A DNA stretch of 35,419 bases from Chloroflexota bacterium. Lineage in GTDB: Bacteria > Chloroflexota > Limnocylindria > P2-11E. The notes below the pieces were generated by a model. The model ran no database searches and was not told where the DNA came from. It was given only the letters and a program-made list of their open reading frames with translations. The DNA lies in NCBI GenBank assembly GCA_021787445.1, contig JAJYLV010000012.1:1-35419 (forward strand). Reading direction: 5' to 3'. The position numbers and the translations under genes were made by a program. This document shows, piece by piece, positions 20,339-27,557 of the stretch. Within the stretch, counting starts at the first letter, position 1. Every line of letters begins with the position of its first letter.

Positions 20339-20362
20339 AGGTGCGGCCGCGCTAACGTTCCG

Positions 20363-21964
20363 ATGACCGTGGGCTTCAGCGGCTCCGCGCCCTTCCGCTA
20401 TGCGGCGGCACTCGCCGCGGTCCTCGCGATGACCGTCGTCATCGCGTTCATGCTCATGGTCACGGGGGCCCAGCAGCTCTCGATCCTGTACCTCATCGTG
20501 GTCCTGGCGGCCGCGACGAAGCTCGGGCGTGGACCCGCCATCTTCGCGTCGATCGCGGCATTCCTCGTCTACGACTGGTCCTTCACGAAGCCCTACCACC
20601 AGCTCGCGATCCAGGACCCGAGCGAGTGGATCTCGCTCCTTCTCTTCCTCGTGACGGCCGTGATCACGAGCGAGCTCGCCTCGAACGAGCGCGCCCGCGC
20701 CGACGAGGCGCAGCGTCGAGAGCGCGAGGCCGTCGTCCTCTTCGACGCGCTGCGTCTGATGAGCGGACCCGACCTCGACGCGGCTCTCAACGCGCTCGCG
20801 GAGCGCGTCCGGACCGAGCTGAACGCGGGCGCTACGGGCATCGAGCTCTCGATCGGCACGGAGCACCACGCTGCGGCCGCCGGCGATCCGAAGCCGCTCG
20901 CGCTCCTCCCACACGGCGGGCCGGGCCGGTCGGAGCTGATGGGGCCCGGGGACGAGCCGACGGCAACGCGCCGGGGATCGACGGGACGATGGGTGCGTAT
21001 CGTCCCGCCGGAGCGCAAGCCCGCATTCGAGGCTATGGGTCCGTGGCGGCGCTCTGTCGTGCCCGTCCGGATCGGAGAGCGCGCCATCGGGCGCGTCGCG
21101 CTCGTGCGCTCCGCGGAGAGCAGCGCTTTCGGCACGCTCGAGGACCGTTTCCTCGGCGTCGTCGCGTCGCAGCTCGGCCTCCTCGCGCGGCGGATGGAGT
21201 CCGAGCGCGCCGCGAGCGAGGCGGAGCTGCTGCGGCAGGCGAGCGAGCTGAAGACGGCGGTGCTCAACGCCGTCTCTCACGACCTCCGCACGCCGCTCGC
21301 GTCGATCGTCGCGTCGGCCGGGAGCCTCGCCCAGCGCGACGTCCCGTGGACGGAGGAGGACCGGGAGGCGTTCGTGTCGGCGATAGAGCAGGAGGCGGAG
21401 CGACTCGACCGCATCGTCGGGAACCTGCTCGACCTCTCGCGGATCGAGTCGGGCGTGCTCAAGCCGGACATCGCGCTCCACGACGTCGCGACCGTCGTGA
21501 ACGACGTCGTCGGCCGGATCGAGGCGCGGACGAGCGAGCGCCGGATCGACGTCCGCATCGCGCCGGAGCTCCCTCCCGTCCCGCTCGATCCTGTGGAGAT
21601 CGACCAGGTGCTCTCGAACCTGATCGAGAACGCGCTCCGGTACGCGCCGGCGGGCACGCGCGTTGACGTCGAGGTCGAGCGCGAGGGGGACGAGGTGGTC
21701 CTCGCGGTCGCGGACCGAGGGCCGGGCGTGCCGACGTCGGAGGTGGAGAGGCTGTTCGAGCCGTTCTACCGGATCCGCGGCAGCGCGCGGACGGGGAGCG
21801 GCGTCGGGCTCGGCCTCGCCGTGGCGAAGGGCCTCGTGGAGGCGCACGGCGGTCGCATCTGGGTAGAGGCACGGCATGGCGGCGGGGCCCGGTTCGCCTT
21901 TGCGCTTCGCGCGGAAGGGACACCGGACGCAGCTCACGCCGCGCCGACCCCGGCACGCCCATGA
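20363..21964 (+). CDS. KdpD-like sensor histidine kinase, lacking KdpD/USP N-terminal sensor domains
   Basis: The 533-residue product begins at ATG 20363 (MTVGFSGSAPFRYAAAL). It has four membrane helices of the DUF4118 type (about 12-110), with FLVYDWSFTKPYHQLAIQDP typical of KdpD. A GAF-like domain (about 140-295) follows, then HisKA with AVSHDLRTPLASIVASAGSL (phospho-His), and HATPase_c with N-box IDQVLSNLIENALRYAP, DRGPGVP and GVGLGLAVAKGLVEAHGG. It equals the C-terminal half of KdpD; the roughly 400-residue N-terminal KdpD and USP domains are absent. It is translationally coupled to kdpE (ATGA). No kdpFABC is nearby, so the target is probably the divergent kimA/usp/trk operon. Confidence 0.9.
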   Translation: MTVGFSGSAPFRYAAALAAVLAMTVVIAFMLMVTGAQQLSILYLIVVLAAATKLGRGPAIFASIAAFLVYDWSFTKPYHQLAIQDPSEWISLLLFLVTAVITSELASNERARADEAQRREREAVVLFDALRLMSGPDLDAALNALAERVRTELNAGATGIELSIGTEHHAAAAGDPKPLALLPHGGPGRSELMGPGDEPTATRRGSTGRWVRIVPPERKPAFEAMGPWRRSVVPVRIGERAIGRVALVRSAESSAFGTLEDRFLGVVASQLGLLARRMESERAASEAELLRQASELKTAVLNAVSHDLRTPLASIVASAGSLAQRDVPWTEEDREAFVSAIEQEAERLDRIVGNLLDLSRIESGVLKPDIALHDVATVVNDVVGRIEARTSERRIDVRIAPELPPVPLDPVEIDQVLSNLIENALRYAPAGTRVDVEVEREGDEVVLAVADRGPGVPTSEVERLFEPFYRIRGSARTGSGVGLGLAVAKGLVEAHGGRIWVEARHGGGARFAFALRAEGTPDAAHAAPTPARP

Positions 21965-22677
21965 GCGCGCGCGGCGCGCGGATCCTCGTCGTCGACGATG
22001 AGCCGGCGATCCTCCGCTCCCTGGAGCGCAACCTCCGCGGTCATGACTTCCAGGTCGAGACGGCCACGACCGCGGCCGAGGCCGTCGGGTCGCACGAGCG
22101 GACGCATCCGGACCTCGTGATCCTCGACCTCGGCCTGCCCGGCCCCGACGGTCTGTCCGTCATACGCGCGCTGCGTGAGGCCTCGAGCACGCCGATCATC
22201 GTCCTCTCGGTCCGCGGCGCCGATCGGGACAAGGTCGCGGCCCTCGACCTGGGGGCGGACGACTACCTGACGAAGCCGTTCAGCGTCGACGAGCTCCTCG
22301 CGCGGATCCGCGCGGCTCTGCGCCACGTCGCTCGACCCGCGAGCGGCGCCGCGGCGATCTTCCGCAGCGGCGACCTCTCCGTCGACCTCGAGCGCCGTCG
22401 CGTCACGGTCGGCGATCGAGAGGTGCGTCTCACGCCGACGGAATACGAGCTGCTTCGCGTCCTCGTGCGCTATCCCGACCGCGTCGTCACCGCGGGCATG
22501 CTCTTGGACGCCGTCTGGGGTCAGGATGCGGTCGCCGACTCGCACTATCTCCACGTGTACGTGGCGCGCCTTCGGCAGAAGATCGAACCAGACCCCCAGC
22601 ATCCGCGCTACATCGCGACCGAGCCGGGAGTCGGTTACCGCCTCCTCGTCGAGGAGACGAGGCGCAGCGTGATCTAG
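21961..22677 (+). CDS. kdpE: KdpE-like OmpR-family response regulator
   Basis: The 238-residue product has a canonical receiver domain (about 5-120): ILVVDDEPAILRSL (acidic pair), LVILDLGLPGPDG (phospho-Asp), IIVLSVRG and TKPFSVDELLARI (Lys). The winged-helix DNA-binding domain (about 140-235) shows VRLTPTEYELLRVLVRYPDR and HYLHVYVARLRQKIE. The ATG overlaps the kdpD-like stop by 4 bp and lacks its own ribosome-binding site, so coupling is likely. Its stop shares CTAG with that of the opposing phosphoesterase gene. Candidate binding sites are the CCTCAACGG repeats upstream of kdpD. Regulation of the divergent K+ operon is inferred from position. Confidence 0.93.
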   Translation: MSARGARILVVDDEPAILRSLERNLRGHDFQVETATTAAEAVGSHERTHPDLVILDLGLPGPDGLSVIRALREASSTPIIVLSVRGADRDKVAALDLGADDYLTKPFSVDELLARIRAALRHVARPASGAAAIFRSGDLSVDLERRRVTVGDREVRLTPTEYELLRVLVRYPDRVVTAGMLLDAVWGQDAVADSHYLHVYVARLRQKIEPDPQHPRYIATEPGVGYRLLVEETRRSVI

Positions 22678-23393
22678 AAGCCGACGGCGAGGCGCTCCGC
22701 GAGGATCGGCGGCAGACCGCGCGCGCGGATGCGCCGCTGCGTCTCGGCCACGTCGTACGGCGCGCGGCGGAATGTCACGGTCATCGCGCCGGTGTCGAGC
22801 ATCGCGTACGAGGCGTCGGGGTCGCCGTCGCGCGGCTGGCCGACGCTGCCGGGGTTCACGAGGCAGCTCGCATCGAGCGCGAGGGGCCGGCCGGCCTCGA
22901 TCCGCACGAGCGTCGTCCTCGCGCCGGAGCTGCGGAAGACCGCGGGGACGTGGGTGTGGCCGTTGCAGCAGTGCGGCGTCGACGCGATCCGCAGGGTCGC
23001 CTGCGCCTGCAGCGGCGAGACGACGTACTCCCACACCGGATCGCGCAGGCTGCCGTGGCAGAGAGTGAACTGACCGATCTCGCGCGTCGGAGGGAGCGCG
23101 GCGAGGACGTCGCGCTCCTCGCCGCTCAGCCACGAGCGGTGACGCCGCACGGCGGCGGCGGCGTGCGGATTGAACATCTCGAGCCCCTCGCCCGTGCCGG
23201 CGGCGAGGTCGTGGTTCCCGGCGACCATGACCGCTCGGCGCGCGCGGAGGAGCGCGAGGACGTCGGAGGGGTCGGGGCCGTAGCCGACCGTGTCCCCCAT
23301 CACCCAGATCGCGTCGACGGCGCCGGCCGCGGCGAGGACGGCCTCGAGCGCGACGAGGTTCGCGTGGACGTCCGAGAGGAGCGCGACCCTCAC
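22674..23393 (-). CDS. YfcE-like metallophosphoesterase
   Basis: The 239-residue product carries the calcineurin-like motif series in order: DVHAN, GDTVGYGPDP, GNHD, TLCHGS and NGHTHVPAVF, so the dinuclear metal site is complete. The substrate is unknown; relatives hydrolyse phosphodiesters such as cyclic nucleotides or act on small phosphoesters. The start GTG 23393 overlaps the stop of the HisA-like gene (GTGA). The open frame further upstream is shadow of that gene. It is the third gene of an rsmG / hisA-like / phosphoesterase operon and meets kdpE tail to tail with a 4-bp overlap. Confidence 0.88.
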   Translation of the reverse strand: MRVALLSDVHANLVALEAVLAAAGAVDAIWVMGDTVGYGPDPSDVLALLRARRAVMVAGNHDLAAGTGEGLEMFNPHAAAAVRRHRSWLSGEERDVLAALPPTREIGQFTLCHGSLRDPVWEYVVSPLQAQATLRIASTPHCCNGHTHVPAVFRSSGARTTLVRIEAGRPLALDASCLVNPGSVGQPRDGDPDASYAMLDTGAMTVTFRRAPYDVAETQRRIRARGLPPILAERLAVGF

Positions 23394-24109
23394 GCCGCCG
23401 CGGCCGTCGCCTCGGCGATCGTCATCCGCCGCTCGAGGAGCGCGCGGCCGATGACGGCGGAGGTCGCGCCCCAGAGAGCGAGGCGCCGGACGTCCTCGAG
23501 CGACGAGATCCCGCCTCCGGTGTGGAAGCGCACGGCCGTCGCGCGCTCGACGAGCGAGGCGCGCACCTCCTCGAGGAGGTCGAGCGGCGGTCCGGCGAGC
23601 GCTCCGTCGGTCTCGAGGTCGATGACATAGAGGTCGGCGATCCCCGCGTCGGCCGCGGCCTTCGCGGCGGCGAGGACGCCGCGGCCCCGCGCGGCCTCGG
23701 CGAGCATCGCGTCGCCGCCGCGCGGAGAGAGCCACCCGTCACGCGACTCGAGCTCGACGATCGCGCCGCGCCCGAGGCGCGCGACCTCGCGCAGGAGGCC
23801 GTCGTCGGCGAACACCGCGGACGAGAAGAGAACACCCGAGAAGCCGGCGTCGAGCGCCTCGCGCCCGAAGGGCACGGAGGAGATACCGCCGGCGAGGCGG
23901 CAGGGGACGCGCGAGCGGCGCGCGATCGCGCCGAGCAGAGCGAGGTTCGCCGGGTCGCCACGCTCGGCCATGTCGCGGTCGACGAGGTGCAGCTCCGCGG
24001 CGCCCTCCGCGACGTAGTGCTCCGCGAGCTCCGACGGCGTGAAGCGGATCTGGACGCCGCGATAGGCGACGTGGCCGAAGCGGACGTCGATGGAGGGGAC
24101 GATCACCAC
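23390..24109 (-). CDS. HisA/HisF-fold protein outside a his operon (divergent HisA-like)
   Basis: The 239-residue product matches the HisA beta-alpha barrel from end to end: MVIVPSIDVRFGHV carrying Asp8, AAELHLVDRDMAERG, and HTGGGISSLEDVRRLALWGATSAVIGRALL near the C-terminus, shown in parts. HisA isomerises ProFAR in histidine synthesis. Several conserved sites differ. The second catalytic Asp region, normally IDxRDG, reads VELESRDG (Glu121). The first phosphate loop GGGIR reads AGGISS, and the TDI motif reads IDL. The neighbours are rsmG and a phosphoesterase, not his genes. It may be an active but diverged HisA or a barrel with another substrate. Starts at GTG 24109 or 24106 are both possible; the latter gives the GTGA overlap common here. 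Confidence 0.8.
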   Translation of the reverse strand: MVIVPSIDVRFGHVAYRGVQIRFTPSELAEHYVAEGAAELHLVDRDMAERGDPANLALLGAIARRSRVPCRLAGGISSVPFGREALDAGFSGVLFSSAVFADDGLLREVARLGRGAIVELESRDGWLSPRGGDAMLAEAARGRGVLAAAKAAADAGIADLYVIDLETDGALAGPPLDLLEEVRASLVERATAVRFHTGGGISSLEDVRRLALWGATSAVIGRALLERRMTIAEATAAAA

Positions 24110-24837
24110 GGCCGGCGCTTCATCTCCGCCGGCGTGCGCGGGTAGACGTCGGGTGTCGACCGGTCCTTCCGCATCACGACGAGGCTGCGTCCGGGCAGCT
24201 CTTCGGCAAGCCCGAGGGAGGCGGTCGGCACGATCGTCACCGAGCCGCCGCCGAGGGCCGCGAGCGCACGCTCAGCCGAGTGCAGCTCCGCATCCACCCG
24301 GCCCTTCCACACGATGGCATCGCCGCCGACCCGGAGGAACGGAAAGAGCAGCTCGACGCAGTGGGCGAGCGAGCCGAGCGCCCGCGCGGTCGCCACGTCG
24401 TAGCGCTCGCGATGCGCGCTCGTCCGCACCAGGTCCTCGGCGCGCGCGTTCTCCACCTCCGCGCGCTGGAGGTGGAGGAGGTCGCGAAAGCGCTCGATGG
24501 CGCGCGCCTTCTTCCCCGTCGCCTCGACGCACGTCACCGCGATGCCGGGGAGGGCGATCTGGAGCGCGAGCCCCGGGAATCCGGCGCCGCTCCCGACGTC
24601 GACGAGCTTCTCGCGGCCGGACCAGGCGCGGACGGCGTGCGCGGTGAACGAGTCGAGAAAGTGCTTGAGGGCGATGTCGTCCGGATCCGTGATGGCTGTG
24701 AGGTTGACGCTCGCGTTCGCCTCGACGAGCGCCGCGCCGTAGCGCGCACAGGCGTCCAGCTGGGCGTCGGTGAGGTGGAGGCCGAGCGTCGCGGCGGCGC
24801 GCTCGACGGCGGCGAACGGGCCGGCGGGGGCGGTCAT
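24103..24837 (-). CDS. rsmG: 16S rRNA (guanine527-N7)-methyltransferase RsmG (GidB)
   Basis: RsmG methylates G527 of 16S rRNA using SAM; its loss can give low-level streptomycin resistance. The 244-residue product has the family N-terminal helices, NLTAITDPDDIALKHFLDS, the SAM loop DVGSGAGFPGLALQIALPG, CVEATGKKARAIERFRDLL, ATARALGSLAHCVELLFPF and the C-terminal YPRTPAEMKRRPW. The start is ATG 24837; TAAGAT (minus strand, 24847-24852) ends nine bases upstream, close enough for a nearly leaderless mRNA. It heads an operon with the HisA-like and phosphoesterase genes. Upstream, GTCAC/GTGAC (24868-24883) is a short inverted repeat of unknown meaning. Confidence 0.95.
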   Translation of the reverse strand: MTAPAGPFAAVERAAATLGLHLTDAQLDACARYGAALVEANASVNLTAITDPDDIALKHFLDSFTAHAVRAWSGREKLVDVGSGAGFPGLALQIALPGIAVTCVEATGKKARAIERFRDLLHLQRAEVENARAEDLVRTSAHRERYDVATARALGSLAHCVELLFPFLRVGGDAIVWKGRVDAELHSAERALAALGGGSVTIVPTASLGLAEELPGRSLVVMRKDRSTPDVYPRTPAEMKRRPW

Positions 24838-24994
24838 CTCACCCGGATCTTAGGCGGCGACGGAGGTGTCACGATCGGGTGACGGCGGTGGCTCCGACGC
24901 GCTCAGGGCCGCGCGCCGGCGGCGCAAGGTCCGGAATATCGAGGAAAATGCCGGAGACGGGGCGGCACGGTCCGTGCATCTCAGAGCATCCGAG

Positions 24995-25312
24995 ATGAAC
25001 GGACTCGGATGGCTGGACGGGATCTTCGGGAGCGTTCGCTGCGCCAACTGCGGAGCGGCCTACGACCGCACGGACGTGAACGTCGTGGGCAACCGCGACG
25101 AGTACTGGTTCCTGCGCTGCGTCTGCCACACCTGTGGGACGCAGGGCGTCGGCGTGGTGATCGTCCGCGAGGTCGAGGTCAAGCCGGAGGACCAGCCGAG
25201 CGGCGACACTCCGCTGGGAGTGGACGACGTCTTGTCCGCGCACGAGCTTCTGCGCGAATATGCGGGTGACGTGCACGGGCTCTTCAGCGGGGGCAGCGCG
25301 GCTGGGCGCTAG
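24995..25312 (+). CDS. Small zinc-ribbon protein, unknown function
   Basis: The 105-residue product starts at ATG 24995 (MNGLGWLDGIFGSVRC). It contains CANCGAAYDRTD and, about 27 residues on, RCVCHTCGTQG, which together give four or more Cys ligands for a zinc ribbon. A beta strand (VGVVIVREVEV) and an acidic helical tail follow. The frame is open back to 24866, but those codons are Arg-rich and shadow-like. CATCTC/GAGATG (24978-24983 and 24992-24997) can pair across the start codon. The next gene overlaps the 3' end by about 50 bp, so the two are probably co-translated. Possibly nucleic-acid binding; not recognised further. Confidence 0.7.
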   Translation: MNGLGWLDGIFGSVRCANCGAAYDRTDVNVVGNRDEYWFLRCVCHTCGTQGVGVVIVREVEVKPEDQPSGDTPLGVDDVLSAHELLREYAGDVHGLFSGGSAAGR

Positions 25313-25649
25313 ACGGCCGCGCTTCGCGAACCGCAGCGAACGTCGTTTCGCCGGCCTCCTCGATTTCTATCGCCTCCGCTGGGAGTACGAGCCGCGGACC
25401 TTCGCGGTCCGGTGGGACGCGGAGGGGCGGGTCGTCGAGAGCTTCACTCCGGATTTCTGGCTGCCGGATGTCGACGTGTACATCGAGATCACGACGCTCC
25501 GGCAGCGCCTCGTCACGAAGAAGAATCGCAAGGTGCGCCTGTTCCGCGAGCTCTACCCCGACACGCCGCTGCAGCTCCTCTACCGCAGCGATCTCGAGAA
25601 GCTCGCGCTCAAGTACCTCTCACAGCGCCCGGAGACGCTCGCCGCATAG
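25260..25649 (+). CDS. PD-(D/E)XK nuclease-like protein
   Basis: The 129-residue product has RFANRSERRFAGLLDFYRL, WEYEPRTFAV, then FTPDFWLPDVDVYIEITTL followed by TKKNRKVRLFRELYP. This order (Glu-containing helix, PDF, about ten residues, E-x-T in place of E-x-K, then a basic helix) resembles small PD-(D/E)XK endonucleases; the usual Lys of ExK is Thr, with Lys residues following. Function as a nuclease is inferred from motif layout only. The start is uncertain: ATG 25260 overlaps the zinc-ribbon gene by 53 bp, and the conserved-looking part begins near residue 18. It is likely translated with the zinc-ribbon gene and may act with it on nucleic acid. Confidence 0.65.
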   Translation: MRVTCTGSSAGAARLGARRPRFANRSERRFAGLLDFYRLRWEYEPRTFAVRWDAEGRVVESFTPDFWLPDVDVYIEITTLRQRLVTKKNRKVRLFRELYPDTPLQLLYRSDLEKLALKYLSQRPETLAA

Positions 25650-25658
25650 CGCCGGCGC

Positions 25659-25787
25659 TCACCCCTGGTAGTGCATGACGACCAGGCCGACGAGGATCAG
25701 GAGGAAGCCGACGAGATGCGCGATCCAGCGTGCGCTCGTACGGCCAGCGGTGGAGCCGCAGGCGAGATGCTTCTCTAGACTCGTCAA
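25659..25787 (-). CDS. Possible 42-residue single-pass membrane protein
   Basis: A minus-strand frame from TTG 25787 reads MTSLEKHLACGSTAGRTSAR, then a hydrophobic helix (WIAHLVGFLLILVGLVVM) and ends HYQG. Codon third positions are GC-rich across the helix, as in neighbouring genes. It fills an otherwise empty gap and is divergent from the ABC ATPase gene, whose ATG is 5 bp from this TTG. The N-terminal codons overlap a TAGACT hexamer (25776-25781) that may be the ABC promoter, so the start is doubtful. Offered as a candidate small protein. Confidence 0.4.
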   Translation of the reverse strand: MTSLEKHLACGSTAGRTSARWIAHLVGFLLILVGLVVMHYQG

Positions 25788-25792
25788 GCGGC

Positions 25793-26731
25793 ATGACCCC
25801 TCTCATCGAGGTCGAAGACCTGGTGAAGCGCTATCGCGACGCGTCGACGAACGCCGTCGACGGCGTCTCGTTCGCCGTGCGCGCCGGCGAGTTCTTCGCG
25901 CTTCTCGGCCCGAACGGCGCGGGCAAGACGACGACGATCTCCATCCTCACGACGACGCTCGGGCCATCCGGCGGGAGCGCGCGCATCGCCGGTCACGACG
26001 TCCAGCGAGAGGCGTCGCTCGTCCGTCGGGACGTCGGCATCATCTTCCAGAAGCCGTCGCTCGATCAGAACCTCACGGGGGAGGAGAACATCCGCCTCCA
26101 CGCGATCCTGTACGGCGTGCACCCGTGGCGACCGACGTTCCGGCTCATGCCGACCGCATACCGCTCCCGCGTCGAAGAGCTCGCCGCGCTCCTCGGGCTG
26201 GGAGCCGAGGTGTTCCGCCCCGTGCGTACGTACTCCGGAGGCATGCGCCGCAAGCTCGAGATCGTCCGCAGCCTGCTCCACCAGCCGAAGGTGCTCTTCC
26301 TCGACGAGCCGACCTCGGGCCTCGACGTCCCCAGCCGGCGCACCCTCTGGCAGTACCTGGCCGACGTGCGTCGCGCCTCCGGCACGACGATCTTCCTCAC
26401 CACCCATTACATCGAGGAGGCCGAAGAGGCCGACGCGATCTGCATCATGGACCGCGGGAAGGTCGTCTCCTTGGGCACGCCCGAGGCCGTGAAGGTGCAC
26501 CTCGTCGAGAACTACGTCCTCGTGGACGCCGCCGATCGCGGCCGCCTCCGTGAGGAGCTCCGCGGCCTCGGCGTGCGCTTCAGCGAAGCCGCGCGCGTGC
26601 GGATCGAGCTCGACGGGATGACCACGCACGCGCTCCTGCGATCCATCGACGTCCCGCTCACCTACGTGCAGACGCACGTTCCCAGCCTGGAGGACGCCTA
26701 CCTCGAGGTCGTGGGGCAGGGCGACGCGTGA
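25793..26731 (+). CDS. ABC exporter ATP-binding protein (DrrA/NodI type)
   Basis: The 312-residue ATPase begins at ATG 25793 (MTPLIEVEDLVKRYRDAS). It shows Walker A GPNGAGKTTTI, Q-loop IFQKPSLDQNLTGEEN, signature YSGGMRRKLEIVRSL, Walker B VLFLDEPTSGLD and the H-loop TTHYIEEAEEAD, so all catalytic elements are present. The roughly 70-residue C-terminal extension (VDAADRGRLREELRGLGVRF) is typical of DrrA-like exporters. It is followed by an ABC-2 permease with a GTGA overlap. Together they form a two-gene efflux system. Substrate is unknown; DrrAB relatives export drugs, lipids or polysaccharide. Confidence 0.93.
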   Translation: MTPLIEVEDLVKRYRDASTNAVDGVSFAVRAGEFFALLGPNGAGKTTTISILTTTLGPSGGSARIAGHDVQREASLVRRDVGIIFQKPSLDQNLTGEENIRLHAILYGVHPWRPTFRLMPTAYRSRVEELAALLGLGAEVFRPVRTYSGGMRRKLEIVRSLLHQPKVLFLDEPTSGLDVPSRRTLWQYLADVRRASGTTIFLTTHYIEEAEEADAICIMDRGKVVSLGTPEAVKVHLVENYVLVDAADRGRLREELRGLGVRFSEAARVRIELDGMTTHALLRSIDVPLTYVQTHVPSLEDAYLEVVGQGDA

Positions 26732-27507
26732 TCGAAGCCGGAGGCGTCCTGGCCATCGCGCAGCGCGACCTCACCAAGCTCCTGCGCGATCGGCTGCGGG
26801 TCCTCACCGACGTCCTCATGCCCGTCGCCGTCTTCGGGCTGCTCGGCGGAATGCTCAACGTCAGCTTCGGGCACGCGATCGGATACGACTTCCTCGCCTA
26901 CGTCCTCACCGGGATCTTCGCCCAGTCGCTGTGGCAATCGGCGACGATGGGGATGATCTTCCTGCTAGAGGACCGCGAGAACGACTTCAGCCAGGAGATC
27001 TTCGTCTCGCCGATCTCGCGCTACACGATCGTCGTCGGGAAGATCCTCGGCGAGTCGCTCGTCGCCCTGCCCCAGGGGATCGCCGCGCTCCTGTTCCTCC
27101 TTCTCGTGGGCTTCCCCATCGGGCCGCCGCAGCTCGGCGAGCTCCTCGTGGCGACCGCGCTCATCTGTCTCTTCGGCGGCTCGTTCGGCCTCTTCGTCCT
27201 CGGATGGCTGCCGAACCGGCGCGTCGCGACGCAGATCTTCGGCTTCGTGATGCTGCCGCAGTACTTCCTCGCGGGCGTGTTCAACCCGCTCCAGGGACTG
27301 CCCCCCTGGCTCGACGCCGTCTCGCACGTCGCGCCGCTGCGCTACGCCGTGGATCTCGCGCGCCACGTCTTCTACGCCGGACGGCCCGAGGCGGCGCAGA
27401 CCGTCGTGGAGCCGCTGTGGCTCGACCTCGCGGTCATCGGCGTCATGCTCGCCGTCTTCCTGCCGCTGGGGACCTTCCTCTTCGTCCGAGCCGAGCGGAA
27501 CCGCTAG
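26728..27507 (+). CDS. ABC-2 type transporter permease
   Basis: The 259-residue integral membrane protein has six predicted helices, including VLMPVAVFGLLGGML, LLVATALICLFGGSFGLFVLGW (in two parts) and LDLAVIGVMLAVFLPLGTFL. The conserved ABC-2 segments LEDRENDFSQEIFVSPISRY (coupling region) and PQYFLAGVFNPLQGLPPWL are clear. The start is GTG 26728, sharing GTGA with the ATPase stop, indicating coupled translation of the exporter pair. The C-terminus ends FVRAERNR, typical of DrrB-type permeases. Confidence 0.92.
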   Translation: MIEAGGVLAIAQRDLTKLLRDRLRVLTDVLMPVAVFGLLGGMLNVSFGHAIGYDFLAYVLTGIFAQSLWQSATMGMIFLLEDRENDFSQEIFVSPISRYTIVVGKILGESLVALPQGIAALLFLLLVGFPIGPPQLGELLVATALICLFGGSFGLFVLGWLPNRRVATQIFGFVMLPQYFLAGVFNPLQGLPPWLDAVSHVAPLRYAVDLARHVFYAGRPEAAQTVVEPLWLDLAVIGVMLAVFLPLGTFLFVRAERNR

Positions 27508-27557
27508 CCTCCTCGCGCCGCGGAGACCTCGTCGACCTTGGCACAATGGGGCGACCG

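Noticed and set aside
24868-24883. GTCAC-GATCGG-GTGAC as an operator for rsmG
   Set aside because: Only 5-bp arms in a GC-rich region and no HTH gene nearby; chance symmetry is likely.
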